Positions 19,567 to 28,308 of a DNA stretch of 64,000 nt are shown piece after piece. The translations under genes were made by a program, and so were the position numbers. This DNA comes from Luteithermobacter gelatinilyticus (GTDB taxonomy: Bacteria > Pseudomonadota > Alphaproteobacteria > Sphingomonadales > Emcibacteraceae), in NCBI RefSeq assembly GCF_005849285.1, contig NZ_CP040517.1, positions 2,982,501 to 3,046,500 of the forward strand, read 5' to 3'. The notes under the pieces were generated by a model. It searched no databases and was not told the DNA's origin. It was given only the letters and a program-made list of their open reading frames with translations. Positions within the stretch are counted from its first letter, which is position 1. Every line of letters starts with the position of its first letter.

Positions 19567-19807
19567 CCTCCCCCCCTCCTTTTTTGGGAGTAACAGAACG
19601 GCGCCTAATTTCTCCGGACAGGATTCAGTTTCGGGACATCTTTTTTAGGGCACCTTTCGCCATTTTCTCCTCACCACGCCTGTCTTCGCGGCAGTTTCCG
19701 GACAGCAGCCGCAGTCCCTGCATAGCGTTTTGCCACCGTTTTTTGTTCAATGGTCACCTAAGAAAATTTTAGGAAGAATCGAGGCATAGAAGTTTAAGGG
19801 GACCACG

Positions 19808-20593
19808 ATGAAAGGTTTAGAAGGAAAAGCTGCCATCCTGACCGGCAGCGCCACCAGCATTGGAGCCGTTGTGGCGGAATCATTCGTCAAAGCCGGCGTT
19901 TCAGTCATCATTGCCGATATCGCCGAAGAGCCGGGCCAGGCGCTGGCCGACCGGCTGGGAGATAAGGCCATATTTGTCAAGACTGACGTCACTTCGGATA
20001 CGGATCTAGACAACTGCATCAATAACGCCCTGGACAATTTCGGGCGGCTGGATTTTGTCATCAATATCGCCTGCACCTATCTGGATAACGGCATGGATTC
20101 CACCCGTGAAGAGTTCCTTCAGGCCGTCAATGTCAATGTCGCCGGCGGTTTCATGCTGGTTCAGAAGGCCCGCCCGCATCTGAAAAAAACCAAAGGCTGT
20201 GTGGTGAATTTCGGCAGTATCAGCGCCAAACGCGCCCAACCGGGCCGCCTGCTCTATTCCATGACCAAAGGCGCCATTCATCAGATCACCCGGAACGAAG
20301 CCCTGCTGCTGGCTGAAGACGGGATACGGGTGAATACCGTTTCGCCGGGCTGGATCTGGTGCGGAATCATGGATCAAGTCACCGGCGGGGACCGGGCCAA
20401 AACCGACAAGGTTGCCGCGCCTTTCCACATCAACCGCCGGGTGGGCGATCCCGAGGAAGTCGCGGATACGGTTCTGTTTTTGTGTTCCGATCACGCCAGT
20501 TTCATTAATGGCGCCGATATTCCCGTTGATGGGGGGTATACCGCCATTGGTCCGGAACAACAGGAAGATGCGCTTGCCAAACTTGCCAACTAA
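19808..20593 (+). CDS. SDR family NAD(P)-dependent oxidoreductase
   Basis: Short-chain dehydrogenase/reductase, 261 aa. Cofactor loop TGSATSIGAVVAES (TGxxxxIG) at residues 12-20. The acidic residue after beta-2 (IIADIAEE) suggests NAD(H). Catalytic Ser in VNFGSISAKRA and YxxxK in LLYSMTKGAIHQ. The usual NNAG block is replaced by NIACTY, a deviation in the structural motif. C-terminal block FINGADIPVDGGYTAIGP is typical. 24 bases separate it from the monooxygenase-like gene, so they form one operon ending at the strong terminator at 21890. A dehydrogenase acting on the product of the monooxygenase is plausible but not shown. Confidence 0.9.
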   Translation: MKGLEGKAAILTGSATSIGAVVAESFVKAGVSVIIADIAEEPGQALADRLGDKAIFVKTDVTSDTDLDNCINNALDNFGRLDFVINIACTYLDNGMDSTREEFLQAVNVNVAGGFMLVQKARPHLKKTKGCVVNFGSISAKRAQPGRLLYSMTKGAIHQITRNEALLLAEDGIRVNTVSPGWIWCGIMDQVTGGDRAKTDKVAAPFHINRRVGDPEEVADTVLFLCSDHASFINGADIPVDGGYTAIGPEQQEDALAKLAN

Positions 20594-20617
20594 AACCAAA
20601 AAATTCGGAGACTTCAC

Positions 20618-21838
20618 ATGAGAAAAATCACCATCATCGGCGCCGGCCAGTCCGGACTGCTGCTGGGCTGCGCCCTGCTGAAAAAAGGTTATGACGTTAC
20701 CATCGTATCCAACCGCACCGGCGAAGAGCTGAAAAACGGCCGGGTACTGTCCAGCCAGTGCATGTTCAACCGCGCCCTTGAAATTGAGCGGGAATTTGGC
20801 CTCGATTTCTGGGAAGATACCTGTCCGCCGGTGGAGGGCATCGGCGTGACCATCCCCGATGGCGAAGGGGGCAAGGCCGTGGAATGGGCCGCGCGCCTCG
20901 ACGCCCCGGCCATGTCCGTGGACCAACGGGTAAAAATGCCGGTCTGGATGGATGAATTCGAGCGCCTCGGCGGCAAACTGATCATTCAGGAAGCCGGCAT
21001 TGAAGAGTTGGAAAACTACACTGCGGAAAGCGACCTCACCCTCGTTGCCTCCGGCAAAGGAGAAATCGGCAAACTGTTTGAACGGGATGCCGAAAAAAGC
21101 GCCTTTGACAAGCCGCAGCGGGCTTTGGCGCTCACCTATGTGAAAAACTTAACGCCGCGCGAGCCGTTCTCCGCCGTCTGTTTTAACCTGATCCCCGGCG
21201 TGGGCGAATATTTTGTGTTCCCCGCGCTGACCACTACCGGCCCCTGCGAGATCATGGTGTTTGAAGGCATTCCCGGCGGCCCCATGGATTGCTGGGGTGA
21301 CGTCAAAACCCCCGAAGAGCATCTGGCCATGAGCAAGGCTATTCTCGACAAGTTCCTGCCCTGGGAAGCTGAACGCTGCACCGATATCGAATTGACGGAC
21401 GACAACGGTGTTCTGGCCGGGCGTTTCCCGCCCACCATCCGCAAGCCTGTGGGCACCTTGCCGTCCGGCAATCAGGTGTTCGGCCTTGGTGATGCGGTCT
21501 GCCTGAATGATCCCATCACCGGACAGGGGTCCAACAATGCCACCAAATGCGCCAAAATCTATTATGAGCAAATCATCAATCGCGAAGACCAGCCCTTTGA
21601 CGCAGAATGGATGAACCGAACCTTTGACAGATTCTGGGGATATGCCAAATTCGTTGTGGACTGGACCAACGCCCTGCTGCTGCCGCCGCCAGCGCATATC
21701 CAGCAACTGCTCGGTGCCGCCCAGCAGCACCCGGAAATCGCTAGCCGCATTGCCAACGGCTTTGATAATCCGGTGGATTTCTTTCCCTGGTTCATGCAAC
21801 CCCAGGCGGCTGAAGATTATCTCAAGAAAGTGGCCTGA
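20618..21838 (+). CDS. styrene/indole monooxygenase-like flavoprotein (StyA family)
   Basis: A 406-aa FAD-dependent oxygenase component resembling StyA, which epoxidises styrene or indole with reduced FAD supplied by a separate reductase. It has the N-terminal FAD motif ITIIGAGQSGLLLGCALLKKGYDVTIV (GxGxxG, residues 8-13). StyA-like features follow: the NGRVLSSQCMFNRALEIE region, AVCFNLIPGVGEYFVFPAL, and the FAD-binding GD motif in VFGLGDAVCLNDPITGQGSNNATKCA. Family length (about 410-415) fits. There is no NAD(P)H-binding site of the single-component hydroxylases, so a partner reductase is expected; the flavin reductase at 13561-14037 is the nearest one. Substrate specificity is not certain. 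Confidence 0.82.
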   Translation: MRKITIIGAGQSGLLLGCALLKKGYDVTIVSNRTGEELKNGRVLSSQCMFNRALEIEREFGLDFWEDTCPPVEGIGVTIPDGEGGKAVEWAARLDAPAMSVDQRVKMPVWMDEFERLGGKLIIQEAGIEELENYTAESDLTLVASGKGEIGKLFERDAEKSAFDKPQRALALTYVKNLTPREPFSAVCFNLIPGVGEYFVFPALTTTGPCEIMVFEGIPGGPMDCWGDVKTPEEHLAMSKAILDKFLPWEAERCTDIELTDDNGVLAGRFPPTIRKPVGTLPSGNQVFGLGDAVCLNDPITGQGSNNATKCAKIYYEQIINREDQPFDAEWMNRTFDRFWGYAKFVVDWTNALLLPPPAHIQQLLGAAQQHPEIASRIANGFDNPVDFFPWFMQPQAAEDYLKKVA

Positions 21839-21889
21839 TTGGTCTTTTCTGTTTCTTCTTTTCTATTTCTTCTCTGCCCAGACTGTTTG

Positions 21890-21917
21890 CCCCTCCCTAA
21901 ACCGGGAGGGGTTTTTT
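21890..21917 (+). terminator. rho-independent terminator
   Basis: CCCCTCCC (21890-21897), loop TAAACC, GGGAGGGG (21904-21911), then six Ts. Perfect 8-bp GC stem with a U tract; ends the SDR-monooxygenase operon. Confidence 0.95.
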
Positions 21918-21967
21918 ACATAACAAGAACCGACCTGTTCAAAACGGAAAGATTTTAGCGGATCGCT

Positions 21968-22003
21968 AGAGTGAATTGAGCTAACCTATTCACAATTCAC
22001 TCT
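21968..22003. repeat. 36-bp palindromic REP-like element, copy C
   Basis: AGAGTGAATTG (21968-21978) and CAATTCACTCT (21993-22003) make a perfect 11-bp stem. The element supplies the TGA stop (21997-21999) of the minus-strand cytochrome gene. Read on the minus strand its first 22 bases match the left end of the 281-bp element at 37254 except at the last position. Confidence 0.8.
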
Positions 22004-22431
22004 AGTTCATGCATCAGACGCGCCCGCATTTCGGCAGCATCATTCACCAGCGGAATGCGCCGCAAACGCCTCACTTCTTCTGCCGTATAGGGGGCGAAAT
22101 CCTCGGGCAGATGATCCGGATCATAAACCTCTAACATCCAATTGACCAACGCCGCAATTTCGTCATCCTTCAGCGCCGCAAAGGCCACGCCCGGCACTCG
22201 GATCAGATAGTCCCGGCCGCCTTCCACCAACAGGAACTTGGCCACCTCCCCCTTCATGGACGGTACTTCCCCAGGCACCCCCGATGCATCGGCCCTGTGA
22301 CAGCCTTGACAGTTCAGAATCCAGTTAATTTCCGGCGTGGCATTTTCCGCCCGCGCCGCGTCGGACGCCAAAATCCCGATACTCAGGAAACCCATTCCCA
22401 CAGCAATATATGTCAGACAGCGTGTTTTCAT
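21997..22431 (-). CDS. small c-type cytochrome
   Basis: Periplasmic monohaem cytochrome c, 144 aa, with a signal peptide ending at about AARA (residue 28). Haem attachment site CQGCH at residues about 41-45. The sixth ligand is not obvious; SMKG and MLEVYD are the Met-containing stretches. It carries a conserved C-terminal tract FAPYTAEEVRRLRRIPLVNDA shared in pattern with the upstream cytochrome (WTPFTPQEVKTILDKKPRLRA). It is the last gene of the amine dehydrogenase operon, one base after its partner cytochrome, and likely takes electrons from the TTQ enzyme. Its last codons and stop lie inside a REP-like palindrome. Confidence 0.85.
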   Translation of the reverse strand: MKTRCLTYIAVGMGFLSIGILASDAARAENATPEINWILNCQGCHRADASGVPGEVPSMKGEVAKFLLVEGGRDYLIRVPGVAFAALKDDEIAALVNWMLEVYDPDHLPEDFAPYTAEEVRRLRRIPLVNDAAEMRARLMHELE

Positions 22432-22432
22432 G

Positions 22433-22906
22433 TCAGTCCTTTTCCCGCAGGGCCTCAGGCCGGCGTTTCATGACCTCGTGGGCCCGAAGACGGGGTTTTT
22501 TGTCCAGAATGGTCTTTACCTCCTGTGGCGTGAACGGTGTCCAGTCGGGACTGTTTTTCAGGCCGTTCAGCTCTTCCATAACATAGTTCAGCACACTGGC
22601 AATGCCATCCGCCTTCAGTGCCGGCCCCTGCGCCGGCATCATACCGCGATAGGCGATTCCGCCTACCGTCATGGAACCCGCAAGCCCGGCCTGCACCACC
22701 CACACCAGATAATCCCGACCCGCGTCACTTTGCGCCAGGGGCCCGAGACGCTCGTGAATCGGCGGATACGCCCCCGGCACCCCTGCCCCGGAAGACAGAT
22801 GACAGGCGGCACAGCGTTTATAGAGTTTTTCGCCATCCTCATCCTTTGCTGATGCCACACTCAAAGACAACAGGACGGTCAGCACACCCAAATATATCCG
22901 CCGCAT
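22433..22906 (-). CDS. small c-type cytochrome, likely electron acceptor for the amine dehydrogenase
   Basis: Periplasmic monohaem cytochrome c, 157 aa, with signal peptide to about residue 20 (SVASA). Haem site CAACH at residues 32-36; probable Met ligand in YRGMMPAQGPAL. It lies one base after aauA and one base before a second small cytochrome, so both belong to the operon. Known aromatic amine dehydrogenase clusters include a small cytochrome c gene downstream of aauA, which supports a direct electron-transfer role. The presence of two tandem cytochromes is noteworthy. Confidence 0.88.
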   Translation of the reverse strand: MRRIYLGVLTVLLSLSVASAKDEDGEKLYKRCAACHLSSGAGVPGAYPPIHERLGPLAQSDAGRDYLVWVVQAGLAGSMTVGGIAYRGMMPAQGPALKADGIASVLNYVMEELNGLKNSPDWTPFTPQEVKTILDKKPRLRAHEVMKRRPEALREKD

Positions 22907-22907
22907 G

Positions 22908-23465
22908 TCATTGCTCCAATGCCAGACCGATGATCACGGCTGTGGAACAGGTATAAACCGTGCTGGAGGTGCCCAGGCACCAGTTGGTGTCGTTGTTGTC
23001 CTGCGCACGCACCATGGGCCGGTCGCCTTCATTGCGGTTGCACAGGCAGCGAGAGCAGCTTGTCTTGCCGCAACAATCGTTATAGGAAATGATGTAATTC
23101 TTGCCGTCCGCCGGATTCTGGCAGGTGCCGATCCAGGTGATCGGGCTCATTTCCGTGCCCGGTGGACAGGCATTCTGACTACCCCCACAGCAACTGCATA
23201 AAAATCCATCAATGGCGCAATATCGCCAGTAATCGCAACTCGCAGGATCGCCGGGATCTTCGGGATGTCCCGTGCTTTGCGGGGCCACCCCGGGATAACC
23301 GTTTCCGCCCGGCCCGCCCGAAGCCGACGCCCGGGCCACCGGTAGCACCGGAAAGGCGCCTGCCCCCACCAGCGCTGTGCCAAGACCGGCAAGAAACCCG
23401 CGTCGGGAACTGGTCTGCGCCACCCGGCGGCTCAGTTTTTCCGTTAGTTTATCCAGCAGTCGCAT
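22908..23465 (-). CDS. aauA: aromatic (aralkyl) amine dehydrogenase light chain, TTQ-bearing
   Basis: Small catalytic subunit that carries the tryptophan tryptophylquinone cofactor and oxidises amines such as phenylethylamine, tyramine or tryptamine to aldehydes in the periplasm. The 185-aa precursor has a long twin-arginine leader (SSRRGFLAGLGTALVG). Mature features match the family. The two Trp that form TTQ are W111 (SPITWIGTC) and W162 (TNWCLG), exactly 51 residues apart as in Paracoccus MauA W57/W108. The two essential Asp equivalents are D86 (AIDG) and D130 (YNDCCG). Fourteen Cys are present, including the extra pair (C93, C137) that distinguishes the aromatic amine enzyme from methylamine dehydrogenase. 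TTQ maturation genes mauE and mauD are just upstream. Confidence 0.95.
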   Translation of the reverse strand: MRLLDKLTEKLSRRVAQTSSRRGFLAGLGTALVGAGAFPVLPVARASASGGPGGNGYPGVAPQSTGHPEDPGDPASCDYWRYCAIDGFLCSCCGGSQNACPPGTEMSPITWIGTCQNPADGKNYIISYNDCCGKTSCSRCLCNRNEGDRPMVRAQDNNDTNWCLGTSSTVYTCSTAVIIGLALEQ

Positions 23466-23484
23466 AATATTATCCTCTCTGATC

Positions 23485-24099
23485 TTATGCCGGTTTCCGT
23501 CGGTTCAGATAATCCTGTATGGAATGCACCCCCTGATGTTTGGCTGTCAGCAGGCTGTCCAGATGTTCCCGGCTGTTCACCAGTCCCATGGCCGCAATCC
23601 GCCCTGTCTCATCAATCAGCACCCCATAAGGCAGTTTGGACACGCCATACTGCCGCCCCAGATGTTCCGAATTTATATAAACAAAATCCGCAAGCCCCTG
23701 ATCCCGGATAAATTCCCGATGCGCTCCGGCCGCGCCATCGCTGGCCAGCACCACATCCAGCCAGTCCCGTTCCGCCGTCCGCAGGGAGCGGAGCGCCGGC
23801 AGCAGGCTTTTGCAGACCGGACAGTCGGGCGAGAGAAAAAACAGCAGCTGGCTGCGCCCATCGCTCCGGCCTTTGTCCCGCGCACCGCCAATATCTACCC
23901 TCTGCCCCGTTAGATCTGGCAAGGTGATAGCGGGAGCCATCTGCCCGGCCTTGAGCGTTTCGTTCATGGACAGGGCGCCGGCCGGGGCAATCCGTTCGTA
24001 TAGCACTCCAATCTGCCGAGTGAGCGCAAAACAGAGCACCCCCAGCGCAATCACGGCAATCCAGAGAAATATTTGCGAGATGATCAGCACATCAACCAT
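23485..24099 (-). CDS. mauD: methylamine utilization protein MauD-like (thioredoxin fold)
   Basis: Membrane-anchored thioredoxin-like protein needed for correct disulfide formation and stability of the TTQ light chain. The 204-aa protein has an N-terminal anchor (about 3-27, IISQIFLWIAVIALGVLCFAL). A thioredoxin-like domain follows with FFLSPDCPVCKSLLPAL (CPVC redox pair) and the cis-Pro-like GVSKLPYGVLIDETG. It overlaps the mauE stop by 8 bases, so the two are translationally coupled, and it lies 19 bases before aauA. The function is established for the mau/aau families; here it is assigned by similarity and position. Confidence 0.92.
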   Translation of the reverse strand: MVDVLIISQIFLWIAVIALGVLCFALTRQIGVLYERIAPAGALSMNETLKAGQMAPAITLPDLTGQRVDIGGARDKGRSDGRSQLLFFLSPDCPVCKSLLPALRSLRTAERDWLDVVLASDGAAGAHREFIRDQGLADFVYINSEHLGRQYGVSKLPYGVLIDETGRIAAMGLVNSREHLDSLLTAKHQGVHSIQDYLNRRKPA

Positions 24100-24643
24100 G
24101 GGAATGTTCCTTTTTCAGCATATGGGTCAGATAATAGGCGCGATTGGCGAGCAGCCCTTCAACCGCCAGATAAACCAGGCCAAAAAACAGCACCCCGGCC
24201 AGAATATTGAGATAGTCCAACGCCATGAGCGAACGGGACGCCGCCGTGAAGACCGGCCCGAGGGCCAGCACACTCAAACACAGATTTCGCGGCAGCATCC
24301 ACAGGCTGAGCCGAACCGGCCGTGCCCCGAAAGAACAGCCACAATCGATGGCCTTCCGACCGCGCCACAGGGCAATCCCGATCATGCCGCCATACGCCAT
24401 AAACAGTCCCGATGCACCAAGAGCGGCATAAGGCGCGATCCCCGGCAGGACAAGGCCAAGCCCCAGCACCGCCTCGACGAACGGCACAAGAACCGTCGCC
24501 AGCGGCAGCAGCGGGCCGGGCACCAGGTCATAGCCAGCAAGCACCTTTTTAAAATCAGTCAGGCGGTGCAGTTTGTGAAACGCCGCCAGAAGCAAAAGCA
24601 CAGCGACAAACAGACTGCCGGTCTTGATGAGTGCAGGATCCAT
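24092..24643 (-). CDS. mauE: methylamine utilization protein MauE-like (DoxX-type membrane protein)
   Basis: Integral membrane protein that works with MauD in maturation of the disulfide-rich TTQ light chain. The protein is 183 aa from the chosen start with four predicted membrane segments (SLFVAVLLLLAAFHKL, LATVLVPFVEAVLGLGLVLPG, GASGLFMAYGGMIGIALW, YLNILAGVLFFGLVYLAVEG) and the MauE motif AIDCGCSFG with a Cys pair near residue 100. The start at 24643 is chosen because GGGAGG precedes it; a longer upstream frame would run back into aauB and has no membrane-protein character. Ten bases separate it from the aauB stop. Confidence 0.9.
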   Translation of the reverse strand: MDPALIKTGSLFVAVLLLLAAFHKLHRLTDFKKVLAGYDLVPGPLLPLATVLVPFVEAVLGLGLVLPGIAPYAALGASGLFMAYGGMIGIALWRGRKAIDCGCSFGARPVRLSLWMLPRNLCLSVLALGPVFTAASRSLMALDYLNILAGVLFFGLVYLAVEGLLANRAYYLTHMLKKEHSHG

Positions 24644-24653
24644 TTTTTCCTCC

Positions 24654-25808
24654 CTATTCCGCCGCATGAAGCACGATCGGCATTTCCGCAAAACGGCCAC
24701 CGATATTGCGGATAAACTCGCCACTTTCTGCCCTGTACACATCCAGCGACATATCCGCATTGGTCACGGCAAGATATGGCTCATCGCCTCGCGTGGCCTC
24801 GATGGAAATCCCCCAATTTTTCAGCACATGGCGCGAAAGGCGGGTTTTTTTCTGCACGTCATAAACCCAGACCTCCCCACCGCCGTCTTTGTGGCTGCCT
24901 TCCCGGCCGCCTTCCTGCATCAGTACATAAAGCCGTCCCTGATCATCAGCGGTGACTACCTGCCAGCCCGCAGGCCGCCAGTGCCCGCCCCGCTCTTCTT
25001 CGGGCACCAGAGACCAGCGTTTCAGGAGTCGGGCCGCCGTTCCCCGCAAATCCACCGGCACCACATCCCCCTTGAAGGTGGGAAAATAAGCCACGCCGTC
25101 CACCTCAGCCATTTTCATGAACAGGGGATTGTTGCTGATATCGTTGAATGTTTCGGTGGTAGCCTGATCGGCAATCTTTCCGTCCCTGTCCAGTACAAAG
25201 CTCATCATGGTGCCATTGCCGCACAGGGTGGAAAATCCGCTTTCGCCCGTGGGATACATGAGGCTACAGCCGGGAATAGCAATGTCATTGATGATTTTCC
25301 GGTTTTTGATGTCAATCACTGTAACGGAGGCCGCCGGGGTAAAATTGAACACCATCAGGAAACGCCCGTCGCGGGTCTGCTGCAGGGTTGCTTTTTGTGT
25401 GACCACATGGCCCCTCTGGTTGCCGGGCAGGAGAATTTCATCAACAGGGGCCAGATTTTCCCTGTCATATATGGTCACCACATCGGTGCGCTCTCCCCTG
25501 GTCCCCCGGGAATAGAAGGTTTCGGCCACATACAGCTCGCGGCCGTTTCGCGATTGCAGGAAAGAGGCGAACTGACTGGCACCCAGAGACCCCTTATACT
25601 GACGGCTGTCGGCGGCGACATCCAGCAGAACCACCTTGCCGTCCACCAGACTGAAAAAATTAGCGTCATGGGCAAACAGCCAGCTTGACGGGTATTGCGC
25701 TGGCAGGGTCATCACATTCGGGGTCGGTTCAATTTCCAGCTCCGTCCACCCCGCCTGGGGCCAGAGCAGAGCCGCCCCCATGAGTCCCAAAAGTGTTTTT
25801 TTCGTCAT
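24654..25808 (-). CDS. aauB: aromatic (aralkyl) amine dehydrogenase heavy chain
   Basis: Large beta-propeller subunit of the periplasmic alpha2-beta2 amine dehydrogenase. The 384-aa precursor has a signal peptide (MTKKTLLGLMGAALLWPQAG). The mature part is built of repeated beta-sheet blades, with motifs such as ELYVAETFYSRGTRGERTDVVTIYD, GNQRGHVVTQKATLQQTRDGRFLMVFNFTPAASVTVID, IPGCSLMYPTGESGFSTLCGNGTM and GGGEVWVYDVQKKTRLSR, all typical of amine dehydrogenase heavy chains. It is first in the aauB-mauE-mauD-aauA-cyt-cyt operon and 59 bases downstream of a TonB receptor in the same direction. Substrate class (aromatic over methylamine) is inferred mainly from the light chain. Confidence 0.94.
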   Translation of the reverse strand: MTKKTLLGLMGAALLWPQAGWTELEIEPTPNVMTLPAQYPSSWLFAHDANFFSLVDGKVVLLDVAADSRQYKGSLGASQFASFLQSRNGRELYVAETFYSRGTRGERTDVVTIYDRENLAPVDEILLPGNQRGHVVTQKATLQQTRDGRFLMVFNFTPAASVTVIDIKNRKIINDIAIPGCSLMYPTGESGFSTLCGNGTMMSFVLDRDGKIADQATTETFNDISNNPLFMKMAEVDGVAYFPTFKGDVVPVDLRGTAARLLKRWSLVPEEERGGHWRPAGWQVVTADDQGRLYVLMQEGGREGSHKDGGGEVWVYDVQKKTRLSRHVLKNWGISIEATRGDEPYLAVTNADMSLDVYRAESGEFIRNIGGRFAEMPIVLHAAE

Positions 25809-25867
25809 GGATCATTCCCTGTGTCAGAGGAGTGCCGGGCCTTGTTTAAGGAAAAGCCCGGCGTTTA

Positions 25868-28255
25868 TCAGAAGTTGAACGTCAGATTGGCGCCCCAGGT
25901 GCGCGGCATGCCGTAATATTGTTCCACCAACCCGAACAGGCCGCCATTTTCCACCGTGCCCGACAAATCAAAGGTCTGCACCAGATATTCTTCGTCAGTG
26001 ATGTTTCTGACAAACACCCTGAGGGACCAGTTCTCACTGTCCCCGTAATAGGTGACGGACGCATTGCCGACAAAATAACCGTCTTCGGTGAGCGCCTCGG
26101 TTTCCAGAAGCCCGAAACTGTGTTCGCTGCGATACTGCCCGTCCACCTGCACCGCCAGACTGCCGGCGGACAGCGGCACTTCATAGCGCACCAGACCATT
26201 CAGGTTCCATTTCGGGGTCTGCACCGGCCGCACCGTTTCCCCAGGGCGCAGCGCCGCAAAGGTCCCCGCCGGGGTTTCCACATCACTGCTGATGCCCGGC
26301 ACCTCGGTCACATCCGCGTCGATATAGGCAATGCCGAATTGCAGATCCAGGCCATCGGCCGGCGCCATTTGCAGTTCCAGCTCGAATCCCTTGTTTTCGG
26401 ACTGGGCATTCAGGGTAAAGGTATCAAGCCCGATGATGGAAAAGGCCTGATAATCGTTATAGTCGTAATAATAGGCGGCCCCGTTGAGACGCGCCCTACC
26501 TTCGGCAAAATCCCATTTGAACCCGACCTCGAACGCATCCAGCGTTTCGGGTTCATATTTCATGAAGGCATCAGTGACAAAAATATCCGTTGGTAGCAGC
26601 GGCGCGTTATACCCGCCGGACTTCACCCCCCGGTTCCAGCTCGCATACATCAAAAGGTCTTCATTGGGCATATAGTTGATCTGGGCGCGGGCCGACCAGT
26701 TTTTGTCATGCCGCTCATCCTCATAAGGGGTTACCGCATCGACAATTTCCACCGCATTGGGGTCCAGGCCGCTGGTGGAGGTGTCCGGGAACTGCACCAG
26801 AATATCCCGGTAAAAATGCGATTTCTTTTCGTCAATATAACGGAACCCGGCAATCAGGCTCAATTCATCAGTGAGGTTATATTCCACCTGCCCGAACAGC
26901 GACCAGGTGTCAATTTCCGTGGTATAGGGATTGCGGATGCCGTTAAAACCGAGCTCATCCACCGGCCCGAACACCGCCTCGAACAGGCCCGGCGTGATGC
27001 CGCCGTTGCTGTCATTAATATCAAGGCTCATATAATAGAACCCCGTCACCCATTTCAGGGTTTCCGTCTCGCCCGCAAGACGCAATTCCTCGGAAAACTG
27101 TTCTGCGTCGGTGGTCAGGAAAAAGTTGAAATAATTGACCGGCGAGGCGTCGGAATCCTCGATATAGTCCCGGGTCACGGATTGGTAATCGGTGATGCTG
27201 GTCAGGGTTGCAAATTCCATGTCCCAGTTCAGCGTGCCGGTAAAACCATAGGTTTCCAGATCGTTCTTCCCTGTCCGATCATAATCCCCGGCAAACACGT
27301 CGCCGTCATTATCGAGATAGTTATCCAGATTGGTGATCGGCACGGTCGGTGTCAGATTCCCGTCCGGGAACGCGGCCGAAACATTTTCGAAAAAGCCGGT
27401 GCGGATATCCTGCTTACCGATGCGGGCGTTGAGCAGAAAATCCACCGTCTCGGACGGTTCAAACAATAATTGCAGGCGCCCGGCATATTCATTGGCATTG
27501 TTCAGTTTCTGATCCGGTTTCAGACGGTTGGTCACATAACCGTCCCCCTGGTGGGTGGCCACGGACACCCGCGCGGACAGCTTGTCGGAAATCGGCATGC
27601 CCACCGCGCCCTGGAATTTGATCCGCTCGAAACTGCCGTAGGAAATACTGCCATAGCCGTTGAATTCCTGCGACGGTTTGACCGTCACATACTGCACCAA
27701 ACCGCCGGTGGCATTGCGCCCGAACAGGGTGCCCTGCGGTCCGCGCAGCACCTCCACCCGGTCAATGTCAAACAGCATAAAACCGGCGCCGGACATCTGG
27801 CTGATATAGACCTCGTCCACATAGATGGCGACCGGGCTTTCCACATTGGTGGTGAAGTCATTGTTGGCCACCCCGCGAATGCCGATGGAATAATTGGCCT
27901 CGCCGTTGGGCTGTAGGGTGCTGACCCCAGCGGCCAGCGCCGTCACTTCCTGCGCATTGGTATAGCCCAGCGCTTGTAACTGACTGCCGGAAAAGGCCGT
28001 AATGGATATACCCACATCCTGGGCGGACTGTTCACGCTTCTGGGCGGTAATGACGATTTCGTCCATGAAAATGGACTCCCGGCCTTCTTTCTGCCTAGCC
28101 TCTTTCTGGGCCTCTTTCTGGGCGGCCTCCTCGGCCAGTACCGGCCCATGGCCCAATACCACAAGTGCAGTTGTTGCCGCCAAAGTGACGTCACGGGCGG
28201 CGTTGCAAATAACGCGACGGTTGGGATGTCTGGTGGCGGAATTGTGATACGACAT
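25868..28255 (-). CDS. TonB-dependent receptor
   Basis: Outer-membrane transporter, 795 aa. Signal-like region about residues 18-42 (ARDVTLAATTALVVLGHGPVLAEEA). Then a charged linker with the duplicated AQKEAQKEA (from a 12-bp DNA duplication, 28098-28121) and a TonB-box-like MDEIVITAQKREQS. The plug (about 70-190) has ISITAFSGSQLQALGYTNAQEV, IGIRGVANNDFTTN, PVAIYVDEVYISQM and DRVEVLRGPQGTLFGRNATGGLV. The barrel ends with TWGANLTFNF. AGGGAGAG precedes the start. It leads the amine dehydrogenase operon, which suggests uptake of an amine or a bound precursor. Three 15-bp tandem repeats (28264-28308) lie directly upstream. Confidence 0.95.
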   Translation of the reverse strand: MSYHNSATRHPNRRVICNAARDVTLAATTALVVLGHGPVLAEEAAQKEAQKEARQKEGRESIFMDEIVITAQKREQSAQDVGISITAFSGSQLQALGYTNAQEVTALAAGVSTLQPNGEANYSIGIRGVANNDFTTNVESPVAIYVDEVYISQMSGAGFMLFDIDRVEVLRGPQGTLFGRNATGGLVQYVTVKPSQEFNGYGSISYGSFERIKFQGAVGMPISDKLSARVSVATHQGDGYVTNRLKPDQKLNNANEYAGRLQLLFEPSETVDFLLNARIGKQDIRTGFFENVSAAFPDGNLTPTVPITNLDNYLDNDGDVFAGDYDRTGKNDLETYGFTGTLNWDMEFATLTSITDYQSVTRDYIEDSDASPVNYFNFFLTTDAEQFSEELRLAGETETLKWVTGFYYMSLDINDSNGGITPGLFEAVFGPVDELGFNGIRNPYTTEIDTWSLFGQVEYNLTDELSLIAGFRYIDEKKSHFYRDILVQFPDTSTSGLDPNAVEIVDAVTPYEDERHDKNWSARAQINYMPNEDLLMYASWNRGVKSGGYNAPLLPTDIFVTDAFMKYEPETLDAFEVGFKWDFAEGRARLNGAAYYYDYNDYQAFSIIGLDTFTLNAQSENKGFELELQMAPADGLDLQFGIAYIDADVTEVPGISSDVETPAGTFAALRPGETVRPVQTPKWNLNGLVRYEVPLSAGSLAVQVDGQYRSEHSFGLLETEALTEDGYFVGNASVTYYGDSENWSLRVFVRNITDEEYLVQTFDLSGTVENGGLFGLVEQYYGMPRTWGANLTFNF

Positions 28256-28263
28256 ATTTCTCT

Positions 28264-28308
28264 CCCTAAATCATGTGGCCCTAAATCATGTGGCCCTAAA
28301 TCATGTGG
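28264..28308. repeat. 15-bp perfect tandem repeat, 3 copies
   Basis: CCCTAAATCATGTGG repeated at 28264, 28279 and 28294. The copy nearest the receptor gene overlaps its ribosome binding site (on the minus strand TTTAGGGAGAG). Confidence 0.9.
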
